Shown here: positions 19,614 through 28,152 of the stretch, in pieces | Layout: each line of letters starts with the position of its first letter | How positions within the stretch are numbered: the first letter of the stretch is position 1 | NCBI RefSeq assembly: GCF_029851875.1 | Contig: NZ_JARKVC010000026.1 | Coordinates: forward strand, 1 to 63,821 | Length of the DNA stretch: 63,821 bases | From: Actinomyces sp. | GTDB taxonomy: Bacteria > Actinomycetota > Actinomycetes > Actinomycetales > Actinomycetaceae | Reading direction: 5' to 3' | Notes under the pieces: model-generated | What the model was told of the DNA's origin: nothing | Seen by the model: the letters and a program-made list of their open reading frames with translations, nothing else | The model's database searches: none | Position numbers and translations under genes: made by a program

Positions 19614-19815
19614 GGTTGCAGGCTACAGGCACCTCGCCTCCCGTACTCACGACACCCGCCTTGCAGGTCTTACATCAAACCGTTACATTCGTACATGACA
19701 CGGGTCCGCTCCTGCCTCGATTCAACGGCGAGTCACGGCGCCCCGTCCGCGGTCCGTCTGCGTCGTCGTCAATCACGTCGCACCACGAGCTGCACCGACT
19801 CGAAGGAGATCTGAG

Positions 19816-20829
19816 GTGCCTCAACGCATCACCCTGGCCAGTATCGCCGAGCAGGCCGGCGTCTCGACGGCAACCGTCTCCCGCGTCCTCAACGGCAAGT
19901 CCAACGTCGCCGAGGTCACCCGGCGCCAGGTGCTCGTGGCCCTCGACCTGCTGGGGTACGAGCGTCCCGAGACCCTGCACCAGGCCTCACGCGGGCTGGT
20001 CGGGCTGATCGTTCCCGAGCTGTCCAACCCGATCTTCCCCATGTTCGCGCAGGAGATCGAGCAGCTGCTGGCTCCCGGCGGCCACACCCCGCTGCTGTGC
20101 ACCCAGAGCCCCGGTGGCACCAGCGAGGACGAGTACATCGAGATGCTCGTGGACCGAGGGGTCAGCGGCATCATCTTCGTCTCCGGTCGCCACGCCGACA
20201 CCTCTAGCGACGTCACCCGCTACCAGCGCCTGCGTGAGCGAGAGGTCCCCCTGGTCACGATCAACGGCAACGCCCCCACGATCAGGATCCCCGGCTTCAC
20301 CACGGACGACCGCACCGCCGCCCGCATGGCGGTGGACTACCTCATCAGCCTGGGTCACCACCGCATCGGCCTGGCCATGGGCCCGTTGCGCATGGTCCCC
20401 GCCCAGCGCAAGCGCTCCGGCTACGAGGACGCCATGCGTGCAGGCCTGCCTGGCGAGCCCCTGCGGACGGTCGAGGCCCTCTACAGCTACGAGGGCGGTG
20501 CCGCTGGTGCCACCCGGCTGCTGGAGCAGGGCTGTACGGCGATCGTGTGCGCTTCGGACATCATGGCGCTCGGCGCCATCCAGGGCGTGCGCGCCGCGGG
20601 CCTGTCCGTGCCCGGCGACGTGTCCGTCATCGGCTACGACGACTCGCCTCTCATCCCCATGACCAACCCGCCGCTGACCACGGTGCGCCAGCCTGTCACC
20701 GCCATCGCCCGCTCGGCGGTGACGACCCTGCTGGCCGCGATCGCTGGCGAGGACGTCCCGGACGGGGAGATGTTCTTCTCTCCCGACCTCATCGTCCGCG
20801 GCTCCACGGGCCCGGCTCCCAAGGAGTAG
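19816..20829 (+). CDS. LacI-family transcriptional regulator
   Basis: 337 residues. The N-terminal LacI helix-turn-helix ITLASIAEQAGVSTATVSRV and hinge VLNGKSNV are followed by a periplasmic-binding-protein-like sugar-sensing core. That core includes GLIVPELSNPIFPMFAQEIE, RRIGLAMGP-type and VSVIGYDDSPL segments. The GTG start has GGAG 9 nt upstream. No sugar uptake operon is adjacent, so the effector is unknown. The 16-bp sequence CAAGGAGTAGCGCGGC is tandemly duplicated across the stop codon. Confidence 0.92.
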   Translation: MPQRITLASIAEQAGVSTATVSRVLNGKSNVAEVTRRQVLVALDLLGYERPETLHQASRGLVGLIVPELSNPIFPMFAQEIEQLLAPGGHTPLLCTQSPGGTSEDEYIEMLVDRGVSGIIFVSGRHADTSSDVTRYQRLREREVPLVTINGNAPTIRIPGFTTDDRTAARMAVDYLISLGHHRIGLAMGPLRMVPAQRKRSGYEDAMRAGLPGEPLRTVEALYSYEGGAAGATRLLEQGCTAIVCASDIMALGAIQGVRAAGLSVPGDVSVIGYDDSPLIPMTNPPLTTVRQPVTAIARSAVTTLLAAIAGEDVPDGEMFFSPDLIVRGSTGPAPKE

Positions 20830-20860
20830 CGCGGCCAAGGAGTAGCGCGGCCGCCGCCTT

Positions 20861-22087
20861 CTAGCGCGACCAGCTGCGGGCCAGGCGCGCGCCCATCTCC
20901 TCCAGCCGACGGCGTACCCCCTCATCTCCCTCGCTGTCCCAGGCAGCGACGGTGCCGCCCCCCATGTCCTCCAGGCTGTAGGAGGCGCTCACGCCGGCCG
21001 CAGCCAGCTCACCGCGCGGCACGAGCCCGCGGCCGCTGACCAGAACCGTCGGCAGCGCCCGCTGCGAGGCGGCCTGGCCGACGACGGCGACCAGCGAGCT
21101 CGCCAGGACGTCGTAGACCTCTCCCGCCGCGGTCACGACGAGGTCGGTGCCCTCCAGCACCGTCTCCAGGCCGAGCAGGTCCGCCATGACTGGCGCGCCA
21201 GGCACCGCCCGCGCACCGAGCGCCTGGAGGAGGAGGGCGGCACCACCAGCGGCACCGCTGCCCCACGAGGTCACGCTGAGCGCCCCTGGTGCCTGTGCGC
21301 CGGCTCCCAGCACCGGTAGGAGAGGGCGCGACTCACCGGCCTGCGCCTGCTGCCTCAGCCGTGTCAGGAGGGCGCTGGCAGCCGCGCAGGCGGCCCGGTC
21401 ACGCTCCTGCGCCTGCTCAGCGCCCAGGGCCGTGACCGCGACCAGCCCCTGTCCGGCCCCCGACAGGCCCCCGAGCGCGGCGTCGTCGGCCAGGGCGAGC
21501 AGGAGGCGCCGTCCTGCCAGCGTCCTCGCAGCGCGCTCAGGCCCCCCGAGCCCGTCGACGAGACCCTGTCCACCGTCGTGGACGGCGCTGCGCGCCAGGC
21601 CCACGACGAGCAGGTCATCGGGCCCGCTCACCTCCACCGCGGCCGCCAGCGCCTGGCCGAGGCCATCGGTCGTGCCCTCCCTCGCCTCGCGCGCCGCCTC
21701 CTCGCGGTCAGCAGGCAGGGCCGTCAGGCGTGCTGCGTCCAGGAACCAGGTAGCCCCGGATCCCGACGACGGCGACGCCGGGCCGCCCGGTCTCCTCGAC
21801 TCCGGCCGGGCGAGCCTGAGCAGGTCCGCCTCACGGACCTGGCCGAGCGGGCCCGGGGCCTGCACAGCGAGGCGGTCGCTGACCAGAGAGGGCGGAAAGA
21901 CGGCGGCGCTGCCTGCGGCGCCGTCGGCCATCGGCAGGAGCGTCAGGCGGTCCTCGCTCCGCTGGCTGCGCCACCCTGCCGCCAGGGCCTGCGCCACAGT
22001 GCCAGCAGGCAGGCCGGCGGCCGCCGTCGTCACAGGCACGCCCCCGGGCTCGGGATACATCCCGCCCGGTGCGAGAAGGACGCGCAC
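20861..22087 (-). CDS. Glycerate kinase-like protein, divergent
   Basis: 408 residues starting at GTG 22087, 4 bp after the M20 peptidase stop. The N-terminus VRVLLAPGGM ... LTLLPMADGAAG aligns with glycerate kinase starts (RVVIAPDSFK ... LPMADGGEGT). The C-terminal block DLVVTAAGEVYDVLASSLVA sits where active enzymes have DLVITGEGRLDxQSxxGK. The conserved Glu/Asp and Gly-Lys are therefore missing, and the Asp-Ser-Phe-Lys at the start is also lost. Catalytic activity on glycerate is doubtful. It is probably co-transcribed with the M20 gene. Confidence 0.65.
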   Translation of the reverse strand: MRVLLAPGGMYPEPGGVPVTTAAAGLPAGTVAQALAAGWRSQRSEDRLTLLPMADGAAGSAAVFPPSLVSDRLAVQAPGPLGQVREADLLRLARPESRRPGGPASPSSGSGATWFLDAARLTALPADREEAAREAREGTTDGLGQALAAAVEVSGPDDLLVVGLARSAVHDGGQGLVDGLGGPERAARTLAGRRLLLALADDAALGGLSGAGQGLVAVTALGAEQAQERDRAACAAASALLTRLRQQAQAGESRPLLPVLGAGAQAPGALSVTSWGSGAAGGAALLLQALGARAVPGAPVMADLLGLETVLEGTDLVVTAAGEVYDVLASSLVAVVGQAASQRALPTVLVSGRGLVPRGELAAAGVSASYSLEDMGGGTVAAWDSEGDEGVRRRLEEMGARLARSWSR

Positions 22088-22091
22088 GCCC

Positions 22092-23489
22092 TCAGCCCTG
22101 GGCGGGCTCGTCCACGGCCCCGCCCAGCCGCGCCAGCAGCAGCGCCTCGGCGGTGACGATCTTCTCCAGGTCGCCCAGGTGCATGGACTCGTCCTCGCTG
22201 TGGGCCCGGGTGTCGGGGTCCTCGATGCCGGTGACGAGCACCTGGGCTGCGGGGAAGGTCTCCTGGAGGGTGGAGATGAAGGGGATCGAGCCACCCTGGC
22301 CGATGTCCACGCACTCCTCGCCAAAGGCTGCGGACAGCGCCCAGTGGGCCGCGCGGCCCGCCGGGGTGTCCGAGGAGCCGTCAAAGGCAGGACCAGCCTC
22401 GCCCTGCGAGACGGTCAGGCGCGCCCCGAAGGGCACCTGCTCCTCCAGGTAGGCCACGAGCGCGGCCTGGGCCGCAGCAGGGTCCTGGCCGGGAGCCAGA
22501 CGCATGGAGATACGGGCGGTGCAGGAGGGAGCCAGGACGTTGCCGGCCAGGTGGAGGGGGGTGACGTCCATCCCGATGACCGTGATCGTCGGCTTGGTCC
22601 ACAGGCGGGCGGTGAGGTCACCGGTACCCGCCAGCGTGACGCCCTCGAGCACGCCGGCGTCAGCGCGGAAGGCCTCCTCGGGGTAGTCGGGGAAGTCAAG
22701 GGCGGCCTCGGAGCGTGAGACCAGGCCCGGCACGGCGACGTCCCCGGCCTCGTCGTGCAAGGTGGCCACCAGGCGGCACACGGAGGTCACGGCGTCGAGC
22801 ACCGGGCCGCCGTACTGGCCCGAGTGCAGGGCGTGGTCGAGCACGTCCAGGCGGACGTCGACCTGGACCACCCCGCGCAGGGAGGTGGTCAGCGCCGGCA
22901 CGCCCACCTTCCAGTTGGAGGAGTCGGCTACGACGATGACGTCGGCCTCCAGGCGGTCGCGGTAGGTCTCCAGCAGGGCCTCGAAGGAGGGGGAGCCGAC
23001 CTCCTCCTCGCCCTCGATGAAGACGGTGACCGAGCAGGGCAGGCCTCCGGTCAGCTCGTCCAGCACCCGCAGGGCGTGGACGTGGGAGACGACGCCGGCA
23101 CCGTCGTCGGCCGTGCCGCGGCCGAAGAGGCGGTCCCCGCGGCGCTCGGCGGTGAAGGGGTCGTCCTGGGCCCAGGCACCAGGGTCTCCCACGGGCTGGA
23201 CGTCGTGGTGGGAGTAGAGCAGCACGCGCGGGGAGCCTGCAGGACCCTCGCGGTGGGCGAGCACGGCCGGGCGGCCGGGCACGCCGCCCGGCCCCTCGAC
23301 GCTGACGACCTCAGCCTCCAGCCCCACGCCCCGCAGCAGGCCGGCCACGTGCTCGGCCGAGCGCGCCACCTCGGCCTGGTCGTGGCTGGAGGCCGAGACC
23401 GAGGGGATGGCGACGAGGTCGACCAGGTCGGCCACGACGTCGTCGAAGGAGCGGTGGACGGATGCGCGTACGGCGTCGACTGAGATCAT
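22092..23489 (-). CDS. M20-family dipeptidase/metallopeptidase
   Basis: 465 residues of the M20/M25/M40 zinc-peptidase family. Zinc-site motifs appear in order: LLYSHHDVQPVG (first His and catalytic Asp), GRGTADDGAG (bridging Asp), FIEGEEEVGS (catalytic Glu and ligand Glu), DSSN and a C-terminal AHSEDE (final His). It most resembles the dipeptidase subgroup annotated as cytosolic dipeptidase. ATG 23489 is chosen by similarity; the open frame extends far upstream into the neighbouring gene. Confidence 0.9.
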   Translation of the reverse strand: MISVDAVRASVHRSFDDVVADLVDLVAIPSVSASSHDQAEVARSAEHVAGLLRGVGLEAEVVSVEGPGGVPGRPAVLAHREGPAGSPRVLLYSHHDVQPVGDPGAWAQDDPFTAERRGDRLFGRGTADDGAGVVSHVHALRVLDELTGGLPCSVTVFIEGEEEVGSPSFEALLETYRDRLEADVIVVADSSNWKVGVPALTTSLRGVVQVDVRLDVLDHALHSGQYGGPVLDAVTSVCRLVATLHDEAGDVAVPGLVSRSEAALDFPDYPEEAFRADAGVLEGVTLAGTGDLTARLWTKPTITVIGMDVTPLHLAGNVLAPSCTARISMRLAPGQDPAAAQAALVAYLEEQVPFGARLTVSQGEAGPAFDGSSDTPAGRAAHWALSAAFGEECVDIGQGGSIPFISTLQETFPAAQVLVTGIEDPDTRAHSEDESMHLGDLEKIVTAEALLLARLGGAVDEPAQG

Positions 23490-23529
23490 GGTTTTCAGCG
23501 TATCGCGACCGAGCCGGTAACCTAACGGC

Positions 23530-24138
23530 GTGAGTCTGTTCAAGAAGGAGAAGGCCGCCCAGCCCGCGCCGGAGGCCGAGCGCACCAAGCCCGGCGGCAA
23601 GGGCCGCCCCACGCCCAGGCGCAAGGACGCGCAGGCCCGTGGCCTGCACCCCGTGGTCCCCACTGACCGCAAGGCTGCCAAGCGTGAGGCCCGCGCCAAG
23701 CAGGACGAGGCCTGGGAGCGCCAGCGTCGTGCCATGGTCACGGGGGACGAGCGCTACCTGCCGGTGCGGGACAAGGGTCCGATCAAGCGCTACATCCGCG
23801 ACTACGTGGACGCGCGCTTCAGCGTGGGCGAGCTCTTCCTGCCCTCGACGATCCTCCTGGTGCTGGTGATGATCGGCTTCCAGGCGGTCTCGCGCTCGGC
23901 GCAGGCGGCCGTGGGCACCTTCTACCTCATGCTCTTCATCTACGGCCTCTTCCTCGTGGCGATCGTGGACGCGCTCGTCTGCTGGCGTCTGGTTCGGCGC
24001 CGTCTGAACGCCAAGTTCGGTCAGGCCCGTGTCAAGGAGCAGGGTGTCATCTTCTGGTACGTCTTCTCCCGCTGCTTCAACCTGCGTCGCTGGCGTCAGC
24101 CGGTTCCTCAGGTGGGACGCCGCGAGTACCCCTCCTGA
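23530..24138 (+). CDS. DUF3043 family membrane protein
   Basis: 202 residues with a highly charged Lys/Arg/Glu-rich first half (1-95), then YIRDYVDARFSVGELFLPS and two hydrophobic helices at about 108-125 and 135-155. A conserved basic tail RRRLNAKFG closes it. This is the DUF3043 pattern found across actinobacteria; the function is unknown. The GTG start lies 40 bp from the divergent M20 gene. Confidence 0.88.
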   Translation: MSLFKKEKAAQPAPEAERTKPGGKGRPTPRRKDAQARGLHPVVPTDRKAAKREARAKQDEAWERQRRAMVTGDERYLPVRDKGPIKRYIRDYVDARFSVGELFLPSTILLVLVMIGFQAVSRSAQAAVGTFYLMLFIYGLFLVAIVDALVCWRLVRRRLNAKFGQARVKEQGVIFWYVFSRCFNLRRWRQPVPQVGRREYPS

Positions 24139-24254
24139 GCCTGCCCCCTCGTTCCCGGCCCGGTTCTCCGCCCCCAGCGGAAAGCCGGGCCGACGACGTC
24201 CCCGCCCCTGTGACCGAGGCCTCGCCTGGGTGGCTGCTCCCCTAGGCTGGAACC

Positions 24255-25274
24255 ATGGTTGCTTACCGTCATCTTGGCAGCTCCGGCCTTCGCGTCACGG
24301 AGATCACCTACGGAAACTGGCTCACTCACGGCTCGCAGGTCGAGGCTGACACGGCCACGCAGTGCGTGCACACGGCCCTGGACCTGGGCATCACGACCTT
24401 CGACACCGCTGACACCTACGCCAACACCAAGGCCGAGGAGGTGCTGGGCAAGGCACTGTCGGGCGTGCGCCGTGACGGGGTGGAGATCTTCACCAAGGTC
24501 TACTTCCCCATCCAGGACAAGGGCGCCAACGACTCCGGGCTGTCCCGCAAGCACATCCTGCGCGGCATCGAGGGCTCGCTCAGGCGCCTGGGGACCGACT
24601 ACGTGGACCTGCTCCAGGCCCACCACTACGACGACGCCACTGCGCTAGAGGAGACGATGCAGGCCTTCGCTGACGTCGTGCGCTCAGGCAAGGCCCTGTA
24701 CATCGGCGTCTCGGAGTGGACCGCCGAGCAGATCCGCGCCGGGCAGGAGCTGGCCACCCAGATGGGCTTGCGCCTGGTGTCCAACCAGCCGCAGTACTCG
24801 ATGCTGTGGCGTGTCATTGAGGAGGAGATCGTGCCCACCTCAGAGGAGCTGGGCATGGGACAGGTCGTGTGGTCCCCGATGGCTGAGGGCGTGCTGTCCG
24901 GCAAGTACCTGCCCGGCCAGCAGCCTCCTGCTGGGTCACGCGCCACGGACGAGCGCGGCGGCAAGGACATGATTGCCGGCTGGATGCGCGAGGAGGTCCT
25001 CACCGCGGTGCAGCGTCTGCGCCCGATCGCTGAGGAGGCGGGCCTGACCATGCCCCAGCTGGCGATCGCCTGGGTCCTGCAGAACCCGAACGTCTCAGCC
25101 GCCCTGGTGGGTGCTTCCCGGCCCCAGCAGCTGGAGGAGAACGTCAAGGCCTCGGGCGTGCGCCTGGACGCGGACACGATGGCCGCGATCGACCAGGCCC
25201 TGGGCGACGTGGTGGAGCGCGACCCGGCGCTGACCCGTTCCCCCTCACGCAAGGCTGACGAGGAGCTGGGCTAG
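24255..25274 (+). CDS. Aldo/keto reductase
   Basis: A 339-residue NADPH-dependent reductase with a TIM-barrel fold, of the voltage-gated-channel-beta/YghZ-like subgroup. The tetrad is visible: Asp in FDTADTY, Tyr in the same motif, Lys in IFTKVYFP, and His in LLQAHHYD. The cofactor end has AALVGASRPQQLEEN. The substrate is unknown. It is monocistronic. Confidence 0.9.
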   Translation: MVAYRHLGSSGLRVTEITYGNWLTHGSQVEADTATQCVHTALDLGITTFDTADTYANTKAEEVLGKALSGVRRDGVEIFTKVYFPIQDKGANDSGLSRKHILRGIEGSLRRLGTDYVDLLQAHHYDDATALEETMQAFADVVRSGKALYIGVSEWTAEQIRAGQELATQMGLRLVSNQPQYSMLWRVIEEEIVPTSEELGMGQVVWSPMAEGVLSGKYLPGQQPPAGSRATDERGGKDMIAGWMREEVLTAVQRLRPIAEEAGLTMPQLAIAWVLQNPNVSAALVGASRPQQLEENVKASGVRLDADTMAAIDQALGDVVERDPALTRSPSRKADEELG

Positions 25275-25396
25275 ACACCCTCGCCAGTCCGAGGCGGACG
25301 AGTAGCTTTGCACTTGGGTGAGGGTCGCAAGGCCCATGCTCACGCGCCAGGCTACCCGTTCGTTTACTGTGCCCACATAGACGGTTTCTAGGAGCT

Positions 25397-26185
25397 CTAT
25401 CCTCCACTCACGGAAAGCACCGGTGGCGGCATTGAGGGACACAACCAGGCCAGCTCATCATCAGTCAGCCCTTTCGGGCGATGATCACTCACCGGCGGAT
25501 TGTGTAAGAGGTCATACGGAAGCCACAGGTCAACCTGCCCTTCCATGGACTGTGCCACCCAGACGTCCTCGCTAGGGATGTCATCGCGGTACAGGTCGAT
25601 GCCCCACTCCTTCATGCACGGCAGATAGAAATCCACATAGTAGTCATACTCCAGCCGCCACAATTCCTCAGTCCGCGGCGCAATCCACTGCAGCGGAAGG
25701 CTGAACTTCGCCCAGCACTCCCACTCCACGACCTCCGACCGCGCTCGTTGAGCATCAGTAGGGGCACTGCCGCCGATGCTCCCGTCCAGACCCATGGCGT
25801 ACTGCTCAAAACCCTGTTCCCGGATGCACGCCGCAGCCTCTAAGGAGTCGCCTTCACTCCACCGCACCAGCTCAGGGACCTCCATCCCCTCGGCAGCATC
25901 GGGACGGTTGGACTCCCAATAGTCATGATGGATTGCTAGCGCCTCAGCCTCGGTGTACTCACGAGGCATCGCTGCATGCACAGGACGCCACGCCCGCCAC
26001 CTACTCGCCGCCGCCACGCGATCAAAACCCGCAGTAGTCCCCACCTCACTGGCACCGTCAGACGACGCTGGCGACGCCGACACCTCGCCCAAGGAGGCAG
26101 ACCCACCACCCGCGCAACCAGCCAGGACCAGACATGCTCCGGCTGAGACGGTCAGTATCCGGTGCCTCCACCTCGGCCGGCGCAT
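25397..26185 (-). CDS. Lipoprotein of cassette 1 (three-member local family)
   Basis: 262 residues. A type II signal peptide ends in lipobox LAGC (Cys near 24), then a Ser/Ala linker, then a globular domain. Paralogous to the proteins at 29969-30793 and 34078-34824. Shared pattern: RWRAWRP, REYTEAEA, W(L)E-NRPDAA, VPELVRWS, a Cys-x-x-x-GF block, W-x-C, YDYYVDFYLPC, IPSEDVWVAQSM, W-P and a final CP. Four conserved cysteines could form two disulfides. The start lies 14 bp after the stop of the small secreted gene, so the two form an operon. The function is not known. Translocated to the outer face of the membrane. Confidence 0.8.
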   Translation of the reverse strand: MRRPRWRHRILTVSAGACLVLAGCAGGGSASLGEVSASPASSDGASEVGTTAGFDRVAAASRWRAWRPVHAAMPREYTEAEALAIHHDYWESNRPDAAEGMEVPELVRWSEGDSLEAAACIREQGFEQYAMGLDGSIGGSAPTDAQRARSEVVEWECWAKFSLPLQWIAPRTEELWRLEYDYYVDFYLPCMKEWGIDLYRDDIPSEDVWVAQSMEGQVDLWLPYDLLHNPPVSDHRPKGLTDDELAWLCPSMPPPVLSVSGG

Positions 26186-26199
26186 GTTGGTTCCCCCGC

Positions 26200-26502
26200 C
26201 TAACGCCCGAGCTGCGGATGGCAGAAGCCATGCGCAGTGACAAGGTTGTCAGACGTCACTCTCCAGCTCGCTACCCACTTACCCTGAGCAACGAGAGTCG
26301 CTGTCTTATTTGGATAGCTCTTCTTGAAGCCCCCGATCTCGAGAGTCATCAGCACGCCTTGACTCTGCTGGCCGAAGACAGCGGCGTAGCCTGCTGCTTG
26401 CGAGCAGCGCTGTGTGCCGCCCATATAGATTGCGTTGGCGGTCGGCACTACCCCCACCACCAACAGGGCAGATAGGAGCATCGCTGCACTCTTGGTCTTC
26501 AT
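26200..26502 (-). CDS. Small secreted two-cysteine protein, cassette 1
   Basis: 100 residues. A Sec signal peptide of about 24 residues ends in TANA, leaving a mature protein of about 76. It holds RCSQAAGY and HGFCHPQ, with the two cysteines 61 residues apart, and a Gly-rich middle. It is paralogous to the proteins at 29570-29869 and 35001-35312 (CxQAxG[YF] ... W ... G-x-C-x-PQ); this copy alone has a 3-residue tail after PQ. ATG 26502 follows GAGAGG. I do not recognise the family. By size and secretion it could be a bacteriocin-like or cell-envelope effector, with the downstream lipoprotein as partner. Confidence 0.78.
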   Translation of the reverse strand: MKTKSAAMLLSALLVVGVVPTANAIYMGGTQRCSQAAGYAAVFGQQSQGVLMTLEIGGFKKSYPNKTATLVAQGKWVASWRVTSDNLVTAHGFCHPQLGR

Positions 26503-26544
26503 CGTCGTCACCTCTCTGTGACAAAACAACATGACACAACCAGT

Positions 26545-26560
26545 ATTGCCTACATCACAC
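26545..26560 (-). promoter_or_regulatory. Shared upstream box of cassette 1
   Basis: On the minus strand GTGTGATGTAGGCAAT ends 42 nt before ATG 26502. A near-identical box stands 37 nt before the cassette 2 secreted gene (29907-29923). It is probably a common promoter or regulator site. Confidence 0.45.
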
Positions 26561-26755
26561 TTCCTTGGCGGTCCACGTACGACTTTGTGATCCAACTGTG
26601 TCCTGAGGTCGCCGGCCTGATGCGTTCCCGACACCCAATCTTGTTCGTGCGCCGGGGCGAGCTCTCACACAGAGTCAGAGTCGCTGACAGCTCAAGACGA
26701 TGAATGGGCCACAAACCTGGCCTGGCAGAGCCTTTCAGGCTCTCCATGAGCCCCG

Positions 26756-28054
26756 TCAGGAATGTGTGTCCGCACGGGTGGAATCCCTCGTCGCGCAGGT
26801 GAGCCACGTTTGTCCTACGGCGAGAGCGAGCATGACCGCACCGGCTGCCACGGCTGGCAGGTTGGCGTGGTGGAGGTTGGCCCCCAGCGCACCCGTGACC
26901 ACCGAGCCGAGAGAGACTCCCAGGACGTTGCAGGTAGTGGCCAGCGTCATCAGGCTCGTCACCCGACCGGAGACCGCCACGGCCTCCACACGCGTGTAGG
27001 AGGTCGCCAGGACCGTGCCCACGCCAGCCCCCATGAGGAGGATCATGGCCAGGGTCAGCGGCGTAGCGGGGACAGTCGTGAGCACGGCAGAGCAGATGAG
27101 CACCAGAAGGCCACCCAGAGCCGTCCTCGTGAGGGCCCCGGTGCGCAGGGAGGGGGCCACCATCCCGGCCAGCGCCGAGGTGATGCCCATCGAGCCGTAG
27201 ACCGGGCCGGTCAGCTCTGGTGTCCCGTGAGCCGTGTACACGGCGGTCAGCGCCGTCTGGGTGGTACCAAAGACCACGCCCACAGCACCGATCGTCACCA
27301 GCACCGGTGCCAGCACCGCCCACGGCGTGCGCGACCGGGCCTGGGGTGAGCCGGCGGCGTCACCCTGGTGCGGGCGGGCCAGGGCAGGGCGGCGGGCCAG
27401 CCACCAGGCAAAGGCCCCCTCGCCCAGCACCGTGAGGGCGAGCAGGGCGAGGACCGCCCCCTGGGCTCCGAGCAGGGTCACCAGCGCCCCGGCCGCAACC
27501 GGGCCGACGACGAAGCTGGTCTCGTCCGCAGCCGTCTCGAAGCCCAGGCCGAGCCGGATCGTCCGCAGCGCACGAGCAGGTACGACATCCGCGCGAGCGA
27601 TGGCGGACCAGCAGGCGCGCGCGATCGAGCCTGCCTGGGGGTTCGCCAGTCCCAGGAGCGCCGTGAAGACGAGGATGAGGGCGTTTGGCAGCTCCGCGTG
27701 CAGGCAGGCCAGCACCCCGGCCAGGGCCACGGACTGCAGCACAAGAGCGCAGGTGAGCACACGGACCGCACCGAGGCGGTCCACCAGGCGTCCCACGAGA
27801 GGGGCACCTACGGCAGTCCCCAGGCCCACGGCGGCGACGGTCGATCCGGCCAGGGCCAGGCCTCGCCCGGAGGCGGAGACGATGAGGAGCATGCCCAGCT
27901 GGTTCATGGCCGCTGGCAGCCGGCCCAGGAACCCCAGGGCGAGGAAGGAGCCGCCGGCAGCCTGCACGAGAGCACGCAGGGGCGGCGGAGTCGGCTGGTC
28001 GGGTGCGGGTGGCTGCGCACCGGGTACCTGAGCGGAGGTGGCTGAGCTGGTCAC
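26756..28054 (-). CDS. MFS transporter
   Basis: A 432-residue protein with about 12 hydrophobic helices. The cytoplasmic-loop motif GRLVDRLGAVRVLT follows helix 2 (GxxxDRxGxR/K type), and there is a central loop rich in Pro/Arg (about 225-245). It is likely a drug or small-molecule exporter. The GTG start at 28054 has a weak ribosome site. It lies between cassette 1 and pyrD. Whether it serves the secreted-protein locus is unknown. Confidence 0.88.
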   Translation of the reverse strand: MTSSATSAQVPGAQPPAPDQPTPPPLRALVQAAGGSFLALGFLGRLPAAMNQLGMLLIVSASGRGLALAGSTVAAVGLGTAVGAPLVGRLVDRLGAVRVLTCALVLQSVALAGVLACLHAELPNALILVFTALLGLANPQAGSIARACWSAIARADVVPARALRTIRLGLGFETAADETSFVVGPVAAGALVTLLGAQGAVLALLALTVLGEGAFAWWLARRPALARPHQGDAAGSPQARSRTPWAVLAPVLVTIGAVGVVFGTTQTALTAVYTAHGTPELTGPVYGSMGITSALAGMVAPSLRTGALTRTALGGLLVLICSAVLTTVPATPLTLAMILLMGAGVGTVLATSYTRVEAVAVSGRVTSLMTLATTCNVLGVSLGSVVTGALGANLHHANLPAVAAGAVMLALAVGQTWLTCATRDSTRADTHS

Positions 28055-28152
28055 GTGTGTTCCCGGGGTCGACGACGTCGGGCTACCAGCCCGACCTCAC
28101 AGGTAGCCTCGTCTCCCACTCATGCGCCGTGGCGCGCGGCTATGGTAACCGT

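Noticed and set aside
19677-19686. LacI-type operator AAACCGTTAC upstream of the regulator
   Set aside because: Only one convincing half-site; symmetry too weak to list as a feature.
20861-22384. Longer start for the glycerate kinase-like gene
   Set aside because: The extra 99 codons overlap the M20 gene and have shadow-frame composition; GTG 22087 fits the family start.
21147-22718. Long plus-strand open frame of 523 codons
   Set aside because: Antisense to the glycerate kinase-like and M20 genes; composition is that of a high-GC shadow frame.
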